Shown: piece after piece, positions 27,088-36,043 of the stretch
How positions within the stretch are numbered: position 1 is the stretch's first letter
Layout: each line of letters begins with the position of its first letter
From: Lachnospira sp. UBA4346
Lineage (GTDB): Bacteria > Bacillota > Clostridia > Lachnospirales > Lachnospiraceae
NCBI GenBank assembly: GCA_002394205.1
Contig: DGTC01000068.1
Coordinates: 124,001 to 188,000, forward strand
Direction: 5' to 3'
Length of the DNA stretch: 64,000 bases
Made by a program: the position numbers and the translations under genes
The notes under the pieces: model-generated
Told to the model about the DNA's origin: nothing
The model's input: only the letters and a program-made list of their open reading frames with translations
Databases searched by the model: none

Positions 27088-28218
27088 TCATTTTCTATTT
27101 TTTTGAACAGCACTGCTCATTTTTCCAAAAGCAGTCTTTATTTGTCTTAAAATTCTATCACTGCATTTTGCCAGCAATAAGGAGCCTGACACTGCAAATA
27201 ACAAATACAAAAAGCGGAACTGATAGATTGGTTCATAATGGCAAAATGCGCTCATACGCATCGCATCGATATCAAACGGAACATCTCTTACTACAATTCC
27301 CAATTCCCATATCAGACCATTTAATAAATTAATAAACAGATAATGATGTATCATAATTTCATACGTGTGATTTGATATATCATTCATAATCTTACTGTTT
27401 CCTAATGCCGGCTCAATGATTCGCACAATACACAGCCAAAATGCAATTCCCGTAATAGACGTAATCAAAGGCATAATAGATGGTACTCCCGGTACGAATC
27501 CAGACATCTCTGCAATATCTACGAACACAATTCCATTTCCATAAATACAGAGCAATAAAATATTAATTAAGATCGCCGTAAGCATAATTGCCAGCTTTGA
27601 CCATTTCATAAATTTATCTTCAACATATTTATGGTATACGACACCCATCTGATAGAACTGAAGCAGGAATCCTACCTTGAGCAACAGAAGGTATCTGGAT
27701 GTTGCATAACCATGCTTACTTGCATATACACAGCCTACTCCTATGCAAACAAATATCACAAACGCTGCCAAATCATTCCATATCCGATTCGTAATCTTAT
27801 GGAACAATATATATATAATTTGAATAAAAAATAGTGTTATAATAAACCATGCTGGTGCTGTCAGCTGATTGATATATCCGACCGTAAATGGTCTGACAAT
27901 CATATCTTTCCATGTAACATCTGCATCATACAAAATAAAGCCCAACATTCTTAAAACATATTCTAATATGCTATACAGCACACTCCAAATTGCATACGGA
28001 ACAAGCAACTTTTTTACTTTTTTTAGAATTGTCTGCGGAATATGTTCCAAATTTTTTTCTCGAAAGAAATATCCCGAAATAAATATAAACATTGGCATAA
28101 AAAAGCTATTATAATCAAAATATGCGGTTCCCACCAACAGAGATGTATGACAATGTGCATCAACCACAAAAACAATCCCCAGAGCTGACAGTAACATAAA
28201 TGTTTTATTACTTTTCAT
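27088..28218 (-). CDS. Acyltransferase family 3 membrane protein (OafA/fucose-acetyltransferase-like)
   Basis: 376 residues with about ten membrane segments. The first helix carries LGIVFVVDAHCHTSL, where the His corresponds to the catalytic histidine of acyltransferase-3 proteins (PF01757). MPMFIFISGYFFR and APAWFIITLFFIQ are also typical family segments. Such enzymes O-acetylate exposed sugars of wall or capsule glycans, using acetyl-CoA from the cytoplasm. The gene is monocistronic, with its own strong promoter and terminator, between two large glycan operons. Its target is therefore not fixed by operon membership. Confidence 0.85.
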   Translation of the reverse strand: MKSNKTFMLLSALGIVFVVDAHCHTSLLVGTAYFDYNSFFMPMFIFISGYFFREKNLEHIPQTILKKVKKLLVPYAIWSVLYSILEYVLRMLGFILYDADVTWKDMIVRPFTVGYINQLTAPAWFIITLFFIQIIYILFHKITNRIWNDLAAFVIFVCIGVGCVYASKHGYATSRYLLLLKVGFLLQFYQMGVVYHKYVEDKFMKWSKLAIMLTAILINILLLCIYGNGIVFVDIAEMSGFVPGVPSIMPLITSITGIAFWLCIVRIIEPALGNSKIMNDISNHTYEIMIHHYLFINLLNGLIWELGIVVRDVPFDIDAMRMSAFCHYEPIYQFRFLYLLFAVSGSLLLAKCSDRILRQIKTAFGKMSSAVQKNRK

Positions 28219-28264
28219 AAAAACTCCGTCCTTCTACTTATTATAATTATAAAATTTCCAAAGT

Positions 28265-28293
28265 ATTATAGCAGAACACCGCGATAGTTGCAA
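28265..28293 (-). promoter_or_regulatory. Strong promoter of the acyltransferase gene
   Basis: Minus-strand TTGCAA (28293-28288), 17 bases, then a perfect TATAAT (28270-28265) with TG one base before it. Transcription should start about 40 bases upstream of the ATG at 28218. Confidence 0.75.
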
Positions 28294-28347
28294 CTAGGGG
28301 ATCTTATTTGTTCCATACGCTATCTCTTATTTTTATATAAATATAAC

Positions 28348-28395
28348 AAAAGGCAATGCAGAAACACCTCCGTATCGTGTCTCCACATTGCCTTT
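28348..28395 (-). terminator. Rho-independent terminator of operon II
   Basis: A GGCAATGTGGAGACAC arm pairs fully with GTGTTTCTGCATTGCC using wobble pairs, followed by TTTTG on the minus strand. It lies about 85 bases past the lysozyme stop at 28482. Confidence 0.8.
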
Positions 28396-28481
28396 ACTAT
28401 TTTATTATAATATATTGATTTTATCATTTGCAAGATTATTTACAAATAATGATTCATAAATTCTGTAATTATCCAGACAGC

Positions 28482-30179
28482 TTACTGATAACGCACATTC
28501 ATATCAACACGTCCATTAATACCAGCAACGGAGCCGTCGCTTGAATACTGCCACATAATCCAATTGCCATCCGGTACATATGTAATGCCATAATATGCAA
28601 GCCACTTATCTTCATCAATCGCATCTCTATCTAATACATTTCTGAAGTAATTATAATTTGCATATACGCCAGTTTTGTAAAATGGACTTACACCATCCAT
28701 CACAATATTAAGCCAACGCATAATATCTGCGCCGCCTTCAGCACTATATATATCAATTCCGTAGCGTTCATAATATTCAGAGGCTTCTATATCCAGATAT
28801 ACTTCCAACTGCGGATTGTGTCCTGAAAGCAAACGTAAAATATGATTTGTCTCACTTCTTGCATCCTCGTCGCTTACTGCATAAGAGAACAGATAAACAC
28901 CATAAGGCATACCAACCCGTTCACATTCATTCATATTACGTATCGCCATACGATCATCCTGATCTTCATCATCGTTTCCATATCCAACTCTGATAATTGC
29001 ATACTGTACGCCATCTGCTTTTACTGCATCCCAGTCAATCGTTCCCTGGTATACAGAAACATCAATACCTATCGAACCATCTACGTAACCATCTTTGACA
29101 TGCCACTGTAATCCCTTAATATCTTTCGCCACACCATTATATGATGTATCATGTACGCCGTTTGATAAATATACTTTCTGTCCATTCAGATTTGTAACTC
29201 CTGTGTAGCTTCCGGTTGAAATGACAGAACCTGCATTAATATTATATGTAACGCCTCTATATTCAACCTTTCCTACGTAGGAAAATTCTACTTCACCATT
29301 GTGTACATACCATTCTCCGGCTTCATTATTTGTAATTCCGGTAAATGTAGGATTCCATACATCATCTTCTACATAGATCCATTCTTTCTTATACTCCAGC
29401 AAGCCGGTATATCCCTTTTCACAGGCTCCATTCACACAGCGAAATAACTTATTATCAGATGCTACTGTTCCTGTATAATCAAAGGCTACTCCGCCTCCGA
29501 CAACATACCACCAGCCGGAAGCATTTGCAGACAAACCTGTAAAATCAAACTTTACAAGTCCTTTTTCCAAATACCACCAACCATAGTCATTTTCAGCAAG
29601 TCCCGTAAACTCTTTATCCCAACGGCCGCCTACAATTTTGTACCATTTACCTTCCCAAGGCACAATATTTATAACACTAAAATCTATTGTTCCGCCGCTG
29701 ACGCACCAGTCACTTCCATTATATGGAACGTATCCTGCATATGTAAAATCAACAATACCGTCACTTACATACCACCAGCCAAATTCATTTTCGGCTAATC
29801 CCGTATAATCATTCTGCCATACACCGCCTGCGATATAACGCCATTCATCATTTACATAACCGACATTGGTATAATCAAAGGCTACTCCGCCCCCAAACAC
29901 ACACCAATTCTGACCATTATACTCTACAAGACCATTATATGTAAAATCAACAACGCCATCCTTTACATACCACCAGCCGTTTTCGTTCTGGGCAAGTCCC
30001 GTATAATCGTGATTTTCCGAGCCATTCTCATAATAAGTCCATATTCCATTTTCATTTTGATATACGCCATTGAACCCTTCTGCACGGACGGTTTGTGTCC
30101 ATAACAGGCACAAACAACTTATTCCTGCAAAAATAAGCCCTTTCCAAACGACATTCCACTTTTGTAATTGTTCTTTCAT
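28482..30179 (-). CDS. Secreted GH25 lysozyme with N-terminal wall-binding repeats
   Basis: 565 residues. A signal peptide (about 1-33, ends VRA) is followed by roughly fifteen 20-22-residue repeats of the NENGWWYVKDGVVDFTY type (about 35-365). These resemble choline-binding/cell-wall-binding repeats with WW or W.Y cores. The C-terminal GH25 domain (about 372-565) carries GIDVSVYQGTIDW, the YLDIE catalytic motif and VDMNVRY at the end. GH25 enzymes cleave the MurNAc-GlcNAc beta-1,4 bond in peptidoglycan. It is the last gene of operon II, so wall remodelling may be co-expressed with polymer export. The ribosome site is weak. It shares its repeat type with the glucosaminidase at 45368. Confidence 0.92.
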   Translation of the reverse strand: MKEQLQKWNVVWKGLIFAGISCLCLLWTQTVRAEGFNGVYQNENGIWTYYENGSENHDYTGLAQNENGWWYVKDGVVDFTYNGLVEYNGQNWCVFGGGVAFDYTNVGYVNDEWRYIAGGVWQNDYTGLAENEFGWWYVSDGIVDFTYAGYVPYNGSDWCVSGGTIDFSVINIVPWEGKWYKIVGGRWDKEFTGLAENDYGWWYLEKGLVKFDFTGLSANASGWWYVVGGGVAFDYTGTVASDNKLFRCVNGACEKGYTGLLEYKKEWIYVEDDVWNPTFTGITNNEAGEWYVHNGEVEFSYVGKVEYRGVTYNINAGSVISTGSYTGVTNLNGQKVYLSNGVHDTSYNGVAKDIKGLQWHVKDGYVDGSIGIDVSVYQGTIDWDAVKADGVQYAIIRVGYGNDDEDQDDRMAIRNMNECERVGMPYGVYLFSYAVSDEDARSETNHILRLLSGHNPQLEVYLDIEASEYYERYGIDIYSAEGGADIMRWLNIVMDGVSPFYKTGVYANYNYFRNVLDRDAIDEDKWLAYYGITYVPDGNWIMWQYSSDGSVAGINGRVDMNVRYQ

Positions 30180-30235
30180 CGTCTGTTTCTCACTTATTTC
30201 CTTTCTACTCCCACATCACAGTTTACAAAAAATCA

Positions 30236-32008
30236 TTACTGCCCATAATGATTTTCAATATCACCATCTGTATTGTTATTTACCATACTGTTAAACTGAT
30301 TACTCTTACATTCAATTGCGAAATATTCACTATCCATAATGATATTATCAAACAAATCATTGCAGTAACTTTCTTCCGCAAAAAATACCCCTGAATAATG
30401 ACTTCCGGTTACAGTATTTCTACATATAATATTTTCATAACTAGCCGTAAAGTCAAGTCCTTTTACCGGTTCATCCGGTGTCTTTGCATGTCCTACTTCT
30501 ATCCCAAAGAAGTGGAATGTTTCACTTTCGCCTGCATTATTATCTGCAATTGTATTCTGCATAATAAGATTTCTATAAGCAGAACGTACCATTTTTACAC
30601 CACTGCCATAATTATGTGTAATGTCATTATTCATAACCGTATTATAAGCAGAGTTATCGATAGAAACCCCCGGTAATTTTGCCGGAGACGAACCATCGGA
30701 AAGTCTTCCGTGACCAAGTACAAAATCCGCTGTTAAATCATCATCTGTCTGTCTTAATCTTCCGCCATTCTGTTTAATAACATTATCTGCAACATAAGCA
30801 CCGAATGTTCCATAATCCAGACACATTCCTTCTTTGTCATTCTGAATGATTCTGTTTTCCACAACATAAATTTCATAAGCTCCATCAGAATAAATACCGG
30901 ATGAACCGTTCTTCATAACACTATTCTGATAAATAACAATATCATGTGGTGTATCTAACAGATTATACAAATGCTCATCTTTAAAAATGTTATATGCTGT
31001 ATAATAATCATCAATCTCCATGGATGTCATAACAAGTCCCGCAGTCAGGTTTCTTGTTCCCTGATTCTGACGAATCGTATTATCTTTGATAATACCATTG
31101 CTGATGTTACCATTTAAGAATACTGCACCATTGCCATTTTCATAAACATCATTTCCTGTCAATCGGAACTCTGAACAGGTTCCCATAACAACAAGACCCT
31201 TATAAACAGATTTTGCAATATTACATCCTTCAATCACAAAATTATTCGTACGAATAATATAAATTCCATACTTATAACCACCGGACGACAAATCAATATT
31301 ATAAAATGCAATATTGCTGCAATCTTCAGCAATCATTGCCTTATCGATTTCGCTGCTTCCTGCGCGGATTATAACATCTTTTGCATCAATGGCAATATTA
31401 GATTTCATAACAATTGTTTCATCTAATACCAGTTCTTTTGAAGCAATTGTAATATACGCATTATCTGTTTCTCTGATGAGTTCATTCAACTGCGATGCTG
31501 TATTTCCGTTAAATGTAACATTTGCTGTATAAACATTATCTTTTTTAACATCATATGCTACCTGATTATACAGATTTTTCCAATTGAATACGGGTGTTTC
31601 ATACTTCTTACTATCAATATGAAGTGCCTCCATTTTCTTGAGCACCTGTATCTCTGACATATATTTGTCCGCATCTTCCTGATTCATTCGCTCCAATGAA
31701 GGAAGGTTATTTGCTGCTATAACACTTTCGCAATCCTTAGGATAAATACGCTGTTCAGCCTGATTCAAATCATAAGAAATGTTTGCAACAAGTTCCTCAT
31801 ATTTTTTTTGCTGCTCTGCATTTTTTTGTTTAACTTCTTCCTGCTTTTCTCTAAATGTCTTGCCAATTGCGACCGGCTGCATATCCTGATTCATCGGTCT
31901 TACCGCATCAATATGCAATATCTTATCTCGCGCAATTACCGCAAATACTAGTACAAGATATGCCACCGCCAAAATTAAGATTCGACGTGTTCTTTTCTTA
32001 TTTTTCAC
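30236..32008 (-). CDS. Membrane-anchored right-handed beta-helix protein (possible glycan epimerase or lyase)
   Basis: About 590 residues: a basic N-terminus, one membrane helix (about 10-28) and a charged helical stalk (about 45-75). A long parallel beta-helix with recurring NxI/NxV turns (about 200-590) follows. That fold (PF13229/NosD group) is used by polysaccharide C5-epimerases and lyases. A DTPHDI stretch near residue 355 recalls the DPHD catalytic motif of AlgG-type epimerases but is not identical, so function stays open. An ATG lies at 32020 without a ribosome site; GGAGG is 5 bases before the GTG at 32008, which I prefer. It follows the GlfT2-like gene closely in operon II and probably acts on the exported glycan. 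Confidence 0.65.
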   Translation of the reverse strand: MKNKKRTRRILILAVAYLVLVFAVIARDKILHIDAVRPMNQDMQPVAIGKTFREKQEEVKQKNAEQQKKYEELVANISYDLNQAEQRIYPKDCESVIAANNLPSLERMNQEDADKYMSEIQVLKKMEALHIDSKKYETPVFNWKNLYNQVAYDVKKDNVYTANVTFNGNTASQLNELIRETDNAYITIASKELVLDETIVMKSNIAIDAKDVIIRAGSSEIDKAMIAEDCSNIAFYNIDLSSGGYKYGIYIIRTNNFVIEGCNIAKSVYKGLVVMGTCSEFRLTGNDVYENGNGAVFLNGNISNGIIKDNTIRQNQGTRNLTAGLVMTSMEIDDYYTAYNIFKDEHLYNLLDTPHDIVIYQNSVMKNGSSGIYSDGAYEIYVVENRIIQNDKEGMCLDYGTFGAYVADNVIKQNGGRLRQTDDDLTADFVLGHGRLSDGSSPAKLPGVSIDNSAYNTVMNNDITHNYGSGVKMVRSAYRNLIMQNTIADNNAGESETFHFFGIEVGHAKTPDEPVKGLDFTASYENIICRNTVTGSHYSGVFFAEESYCNDLFDNIIMDSEYFAIECKSNQFNSMVNNNTDGDIENHYGQ

Positions 32009-32036
32009 TATATCCTCCATTCAAAAGCTTATCTGT

Positions 32037-33896
32037 CTATTTCAAATCAAGATATTTCTTCCAAAATCCAAGGCTCTTTAACTTATATCCATTCTTCTGG
32101 TAATCCTTTTTCGCCGCATTATACTTGAAATCTATTTCAATATTTAATCCAAGGACTAATAAAAATGTAAGAACCAACTGCTTATAGCTTCTTTCACATT
32201 CAAATGCCTTATTTGCAGTTACATCATAATATACAATCTTCTTTGCCCTCCATACCTGATAAGGAGTTGCCTGTGCCATAGAAACTGTTCTTGTACGTCC
32301 GGCCGGAAGAAAATATCCGTTGAATGTAAGTTTACGAATGATGTCATGAATCGGATTCACTTTCATCGTTCTGCTTGACTCATACTTATTATAGTGGAAC
32401 GGCTCTGAAATCTCACTTACCGGAGAGGCTTTATAGCCTGCTGCCATAATTTCCTGATGTAATTTCTCTCCATCTGTATTTAATAGGAACTTTGTACCTC
32501 TTAAATAATCGCTGACTCCTCTTGTGTGAAGATATATATTCTTATAGCGGTAACGCTTTACTTCACCCTTCCACTGCTGCCATACTGCCTTTTTTAATTC
32601 CTTTTTGCCCCAATTCGGGAAATGGAATGTATTGTCAATCAGACGATTACGGATAATATAATACTCAAGGAATGATGAATACTTATTTTCAAACGGTTCA
32701 TGCCATACGCAAATACCATTCATAAGAATCAAATTCTTCATATTACGTAAACCATACTCTAAGTCATCTCCACGAATAAAGATTGGAAGTGGAAGATTTT
32801 CTTCTGATACAACTGAAATTGGGAAACAGCAATACCACCATGCATTGAACTCTGTATATTCTTCGATTTCATTTACAAGACAATCCCATGTAACGTCCAT
32901 ATTTAAGTTGCTCTTATTAGAAATCAGCTCACCTGCATTCCATGATGCACCGGATTCTACCTGCATATTCTGCTTATCAATACGAAGCATTGCTCCGCCG
33001 ATAAATGCATCTGCATACGTATCATTTAACAGAGAAAGTATTGTATACGTCTTCTCAATAGACTCTGTATCAATTGTAATATCATCATCCATTAATAATG
33101 CATGTGTAATTCCATACTTGTTATCATCTTTTAAGATTTCAATTAAGCCTCTTGTAAATCCGCCGGCTCCACCGGTATTCTTATTCTGTACAATATGGAT
33201 ATGACCATTTGAAAGTTCGTCAATATCTAATGTCTTCCCATTATCTGAAATAAACACTTCTAACTGATTCTGTAATGGACTGTCTGTATTTTCAAAAATA
33301 TTCTGATTTAACAAACCGATATTTTTCTGAATATACGTTTCTCTCTTAAATGTACAAATATCAATTGCAATCTTCGGTGTACGAAGTGGCTTTTCAATTG
33401 TCGTATCTTCATAATATCCGCCGTAGAAAATGCTGTCATCTGACAGTGCTTTTAATTCAAAATAAAGCATCCCTTTATCTGCATTTCCGAAATCAAGCGA
33501 AAAGGCTTTCTTTTTTGCCGTGCTAATCTCTTCTCTTACAAGTTCTTTTCTCATAACTTCGCCATGTAAAAACACTTTACTGCACAACGTAACAAGAAAA
33601 TTCCCTTCTAATTCAAGATTTATGGAAGGCTTGTCTACAATCGTATACTTTTTCCATTTTTCAATAGAAAAGCCGTTAAAATACGTATCAAATACAACCT
33701 TCCCGTACTTTTCAAAACGAATTCCACCTTCCTGCATCATATGAAGTTTATTAACGTTCATATAATTCATATTTGTCTTATAATGGTTTTCGTCTCTGTC
33801 AATATTAAAATCTTCATCTATAACATTTGTATGCACGTATAATTTTTCATCTGTACATACGCCCTCTTTGGGCCAGATAATATTCTGTAATCTCAT
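32037..33896 (-). CDS. Galactofuranosyltransferase GlfT2-like glycosyltransferase
   Basis: 619 residues, close to mycobacterial GlfT2 (about 640). An N-terminal beta-rich domain (about 1-170) precedes a GT-A catalytic domain (about 170-400). The catalytic domain has IDICTFKRETYIQKN, SDNGKTLD, NKNTGGAGGFTRG and the metal-binding LLMDDDITID. FIRGDDLEYGLRN is followed by WHEPFENKY, the acceptor/base region. The C-terminal helical part also fits. The family polymerises galactofuranose from UDP-Galf (known for GlfT2). The adjacent UDP-galactopyranose mutase and second Galf-type transferase strongly support this donor. It overlaps the upstream gene by four bases (ATGA). Confidence 0.82.
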   Translation of the reverse strand: MRLQNIIWPKEGVCTDEKLYVHTNVIDEDFNIDRDENHYKTNMNYMNVNKLHMMQEGGIRFEKYGKVVFDTYFNGFSIEKWKKYTIVDKPSINLELEGNFLVTLCSKVFLHGEVMRKELVREEISTAKKKAFSLDFGNADKGMLYFELKALSDDSIFYGGYYEDTTIEKPLRTPKIAIDICTFKRETYIQKNIGLLNQNIFENTDSPLQNQLEVFISDNGKTLDIDELSNGHIHIVQNKNTGGAGGFTRGLIEILKDDNKYGITHALLMDDDITIDTESIEKTYTILSLLNDTYADAFIGGAMLRIDKQNMQVESGASWNAGELISNKSNLNMDVTWDCLVNEIEEYTEFNAWWYCCFPISVVSEENLPLPIFIRGDDLEYGLRNMKNLILMNGICVWHEPFENKYSSFLEYYIIRNRLIDNTFHFPNWGKKELKKAVWQQWKGEVKRYRYKNIYLHTRGVSDYLRGTKFLLNTDGEKLHQEIMAAGYKASPVSEISEPFHYNKYESSRTMKVNPIHDIIRKLTFNGYFLPAGRTRTVSMAQATPYQVWRAKKIVYYDVTANKAFECERSYKQLVLTFLLVLGLNIEIDFKYNAAKKDYQKNGYKLKSLGFWKKYLDLK

Positions 33897-34837
33897 GTCG
33901 TTTTTTCTCCTTTCACATCTGAAGCATACGTCACCTGCGGATAAAAATGCAGTCCTGCAAACATTCCCCGCATCATCGTATAAATTCTCTTTCCTTTGTG
34001 ACTACTGTTTGATTTTATAATCCGTATTACCGTTCTTGCAAATATTACAAAATACCGGAATACTTCCGTTTTTCCTTCAATTCTTGCCGTTGCATAGTCA
34101 TTGCGAAATGCATACCGATACCTGTCTATTCTCGATACCTCATCATGAATAATGTCGCTTCCATTATTCGACTGCATCTTATGAACAACGACGCTTCGAT
34201 TTACTACATAACATGGAAACTTTCGTGCAATTCTCAGAGTATATTCTTTATCATCCCCCCAAATAAAATATTCACGAAATGGTAATCCTTGTGCAAGTAC
34301 TGCTTCTCTGTGTACAAGCAGTGACACAAAAGATGCACTGCGAATTGGAAGGATTCCTTCTTCTAACAGCATATGATTCTGATAAAAGGCCTCTCCACGA
34401 AGATGCTGCCTGTTCATCTTACACAGACTTCCATCTGTCCATACAGCACGTGATGACAGGTAGCCGTACGAACGTCCTGTACTGTGCTGTATCTTATGTG
34501 CCGCCTGCAGTAATTCTTCTAAAGCTGTCGATGTCACAATTGTATCATCATCCATCAGCCAGATATGTTCATATCCTGCCTGAATCGCACATTTCATGCC
34601 ACGATAAAAGCCACCGGCTCCACCAATATTTTCCTGAAGCCTTAAATATCCGATTCTGTCTGTTTTGCCGATAAGTCGATTCATCAATTCGTCCGTTCCA
34701 TCTGTAGATGCATTATCTACAACCAGAATGTCTGCCTGTGCATGATTCTGCTGTAACAATGCATGCAGACATTCTGCCAATAATTTTCTACGATTATAAG
34801 TAACGACAACAGCAATGACTTTGCTATGCTTTTTCAT
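33893..34837 (-). CDS. GT2 glycosyltransferase, GlfT1/rhamnosyltransferase-like
   Basis: 314 residues with KVIAVVVTYNRRKLL, VVDNASTDGTDEL, ENIGGAGGFYRGMK and IWLMDDDTIV. REYFIWGDDKEYTLRI follows as the acceptor-side motif. The GGAGG segment followed by an MDDD metal site is shared with actinobacterial galactofuranosyl/rhamnosyl transferases such as GlfT1. It probably adds an early Galf (or rhamnose) residue to the lipid-linked primer, before the larger GlfT2-like enzyme extends it; this division of labour is inference from mycobacterial galactan synthesis. GGAG precedes the ATG by 6 bases, and the glf gene is 13 bases upstream. Confidence 0.8.
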   Translation of the reverse strand: MKKHSKVIAVVVTYNRRKLLAECLHALLQQNHAQADILVVDNASTDGTDELMNRLIGKTDRIGYLRLQENIGGAGGFYRGMKCAIQAGYEHIWLMDDDTIVTSTALEELLQAAHKIQHSTGRSYGYLSSRAVWTDGSLCKMNRQHLRGEAFYQNHMLLEEGILPIRSASFVSLLVHREAVLAQGLPFREYFIWGDDKEYTLRIARKFPCYVVNRSVVVHKMQSNNGSDIIHDEVSRIDRYRYAFRNDYATARIEGKTEVFRYFVIFARTVIRIIKSNSSHKGKRIYTMMRGMFAGLHFYPQVTYASDVKGEKTT

Positions 34838-34850
34838 GATAAACTCCAGA

Positions 34851-35951
34851 TTAGTTTAACTCTTCTTTACACATTTCAAGTGCTGCAACAATAACCTTAT
34901 CCATATCATAGTATTTATAACCGCCAAGACGTCCGCCAAAGATAACCTTCGCTTCCTTGTCTGCCAATTCCTTGTACTGCTGATAAAGATTGTTATTCTT
35001 ATCATTATTTACAGGATAGTAAGGTTCGTCTCCCTTCTTCCATTCGCTTGAATACTCTCTTGAAATAATTGTTGTCGGCTGCTTGCCGAATTCAAAATGC
35101 TTATGTTCAATAATACGTGTGTAAGGAACTTCACGTTCTGTATAATTAACAACTGCATTTCCCTGATAATTCTCCATATCTAATTCTTCTGTTTCAAAAC
35201 GAACAGAACGATATTCTAATACTCCAAGTTTATAGTCATAGAACTGATCAATCTGACCTGTGTATACAATCTTATCTGCAACATTGTCAAATTCTTCACG
35301 ATTTTCAAGATAATCTGTATTTAAGCGCACTTCAATACCATCTAACATCTTTTCAACAATCTTTGTATAACCACCGATTGGAATACCCTGATATCTGTCA
35401 TTGAAGTAGTTGTTATCATATGTGAAACGAAGTGGAAGTCTCTTAATGATGAATGCCGGAAGATCCTTGCAGTCACGTCCCCACTGCTTCTCTGTATAAC
35501 CTTTAATTAATTTCTCAAATACATCCTTACCTACAAGAGAAAGTCCCTGTTCCTCTAAGTTCTTTGGTTCTGTGATATTTAAATCTGCAATCTGAGATGC
35601 AATAATATCCTTTGCTTCCTGTGGTGTAGCAATATTCCACATCTTGCTAAATGTATTCATGTTAAATGGAAGGTTGTACAATTCATCTTTGTATCTTGCA
35701 ATTGGTGAATTGATATAATTATTAAACTCAGCAAACTGATTGACATAATCCCATACTTCCTTATTTGATGTATGGAAAATATGTGCACCATACTTGTGTA
35801 CATTGATATCGTGTACATTTTCGCAGTAAATATTACCTGCAATGTGATCTCTCTTATCAATTACAAGACAAGTCTTGCCTTTCTTCTTTGCCTCATATGC
35901 AAATACTGCACCATAAAGTCCTGCACCAACTACTAAATAATCGTACTTCAT
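34851..35951 (-). CDS. glf: UDP-galactopyranose mutase
   Basis: The 366-residue flavoprotein has an N-terminal YLVVGAGLYGAVFA FAD-binding loop and VIDKRDHIAGN. Also visible are KYGAHIFHTS, FIKRLPLRFTYDNNYFNDRYQGIPIGGYT and GRLGGYKYYDMDKVI, all hallmark blocks of Glf. It isomerises UDP-galactopyranose to UDP-galactofuranose in the cytoplasm, using reduced FAD. Its length equals the family norm (about 365-370). It stands directly upstream of two Galf-transferase-like genes and just downstream of an ABC exporter. Operon II therefore very likely builds a galactofuranose-containing polymer. AGGAG lies 7 bases before the ATG. Confidence 0.97.
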   Translation of the reverse strand: MKYDYLVVGAGLYGAVFAYEAKKKGKTCLVIDKRDHIAGNIYCENVHDINVHKYGAHIFHTSNKEVWDYVNQFAEFNNYINSPIARYKDELYNLPFNMNTFSKMWNIATPQEAKDIIASQIADLNITEPKNLEEQGLSLVGKDVFEKLIKGYTEKQWGRDCKDLPAFIIKRLPLRFTYDNNYFNDRYQGIPIGGYTKIVEKMLDGIEVRLNTDYLENREEFDNVADKIVYTGQIDQFYDYKLGVLEYRSVRFETEELDMENYQGNAVVNYTEREVPYTRIIEHKHFEFGKQPTTIISREYSSEWKKGDEPYYPVNNDKNNNLYQQYKELADKEAKVIFGGRLGGYKYYDMDKVIVAALEMCKEELN

Positions 35952-36043
35952 TCCATTTCTCCTTTTTTCTACTTTTTCAATACTTTTTTCACAGTCGGAA
36001 TTTCTGTGTAATTTATCTGTTCAAGGGTTTCCCCTATTGCAGT

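Noticed and set aside
35952..36043. Terminator between the ABC ATPase and glf
   Set aside because: Only a small GGG-GAAA-CCC hairpin without a T-tract is present; operon II probably continues through it.
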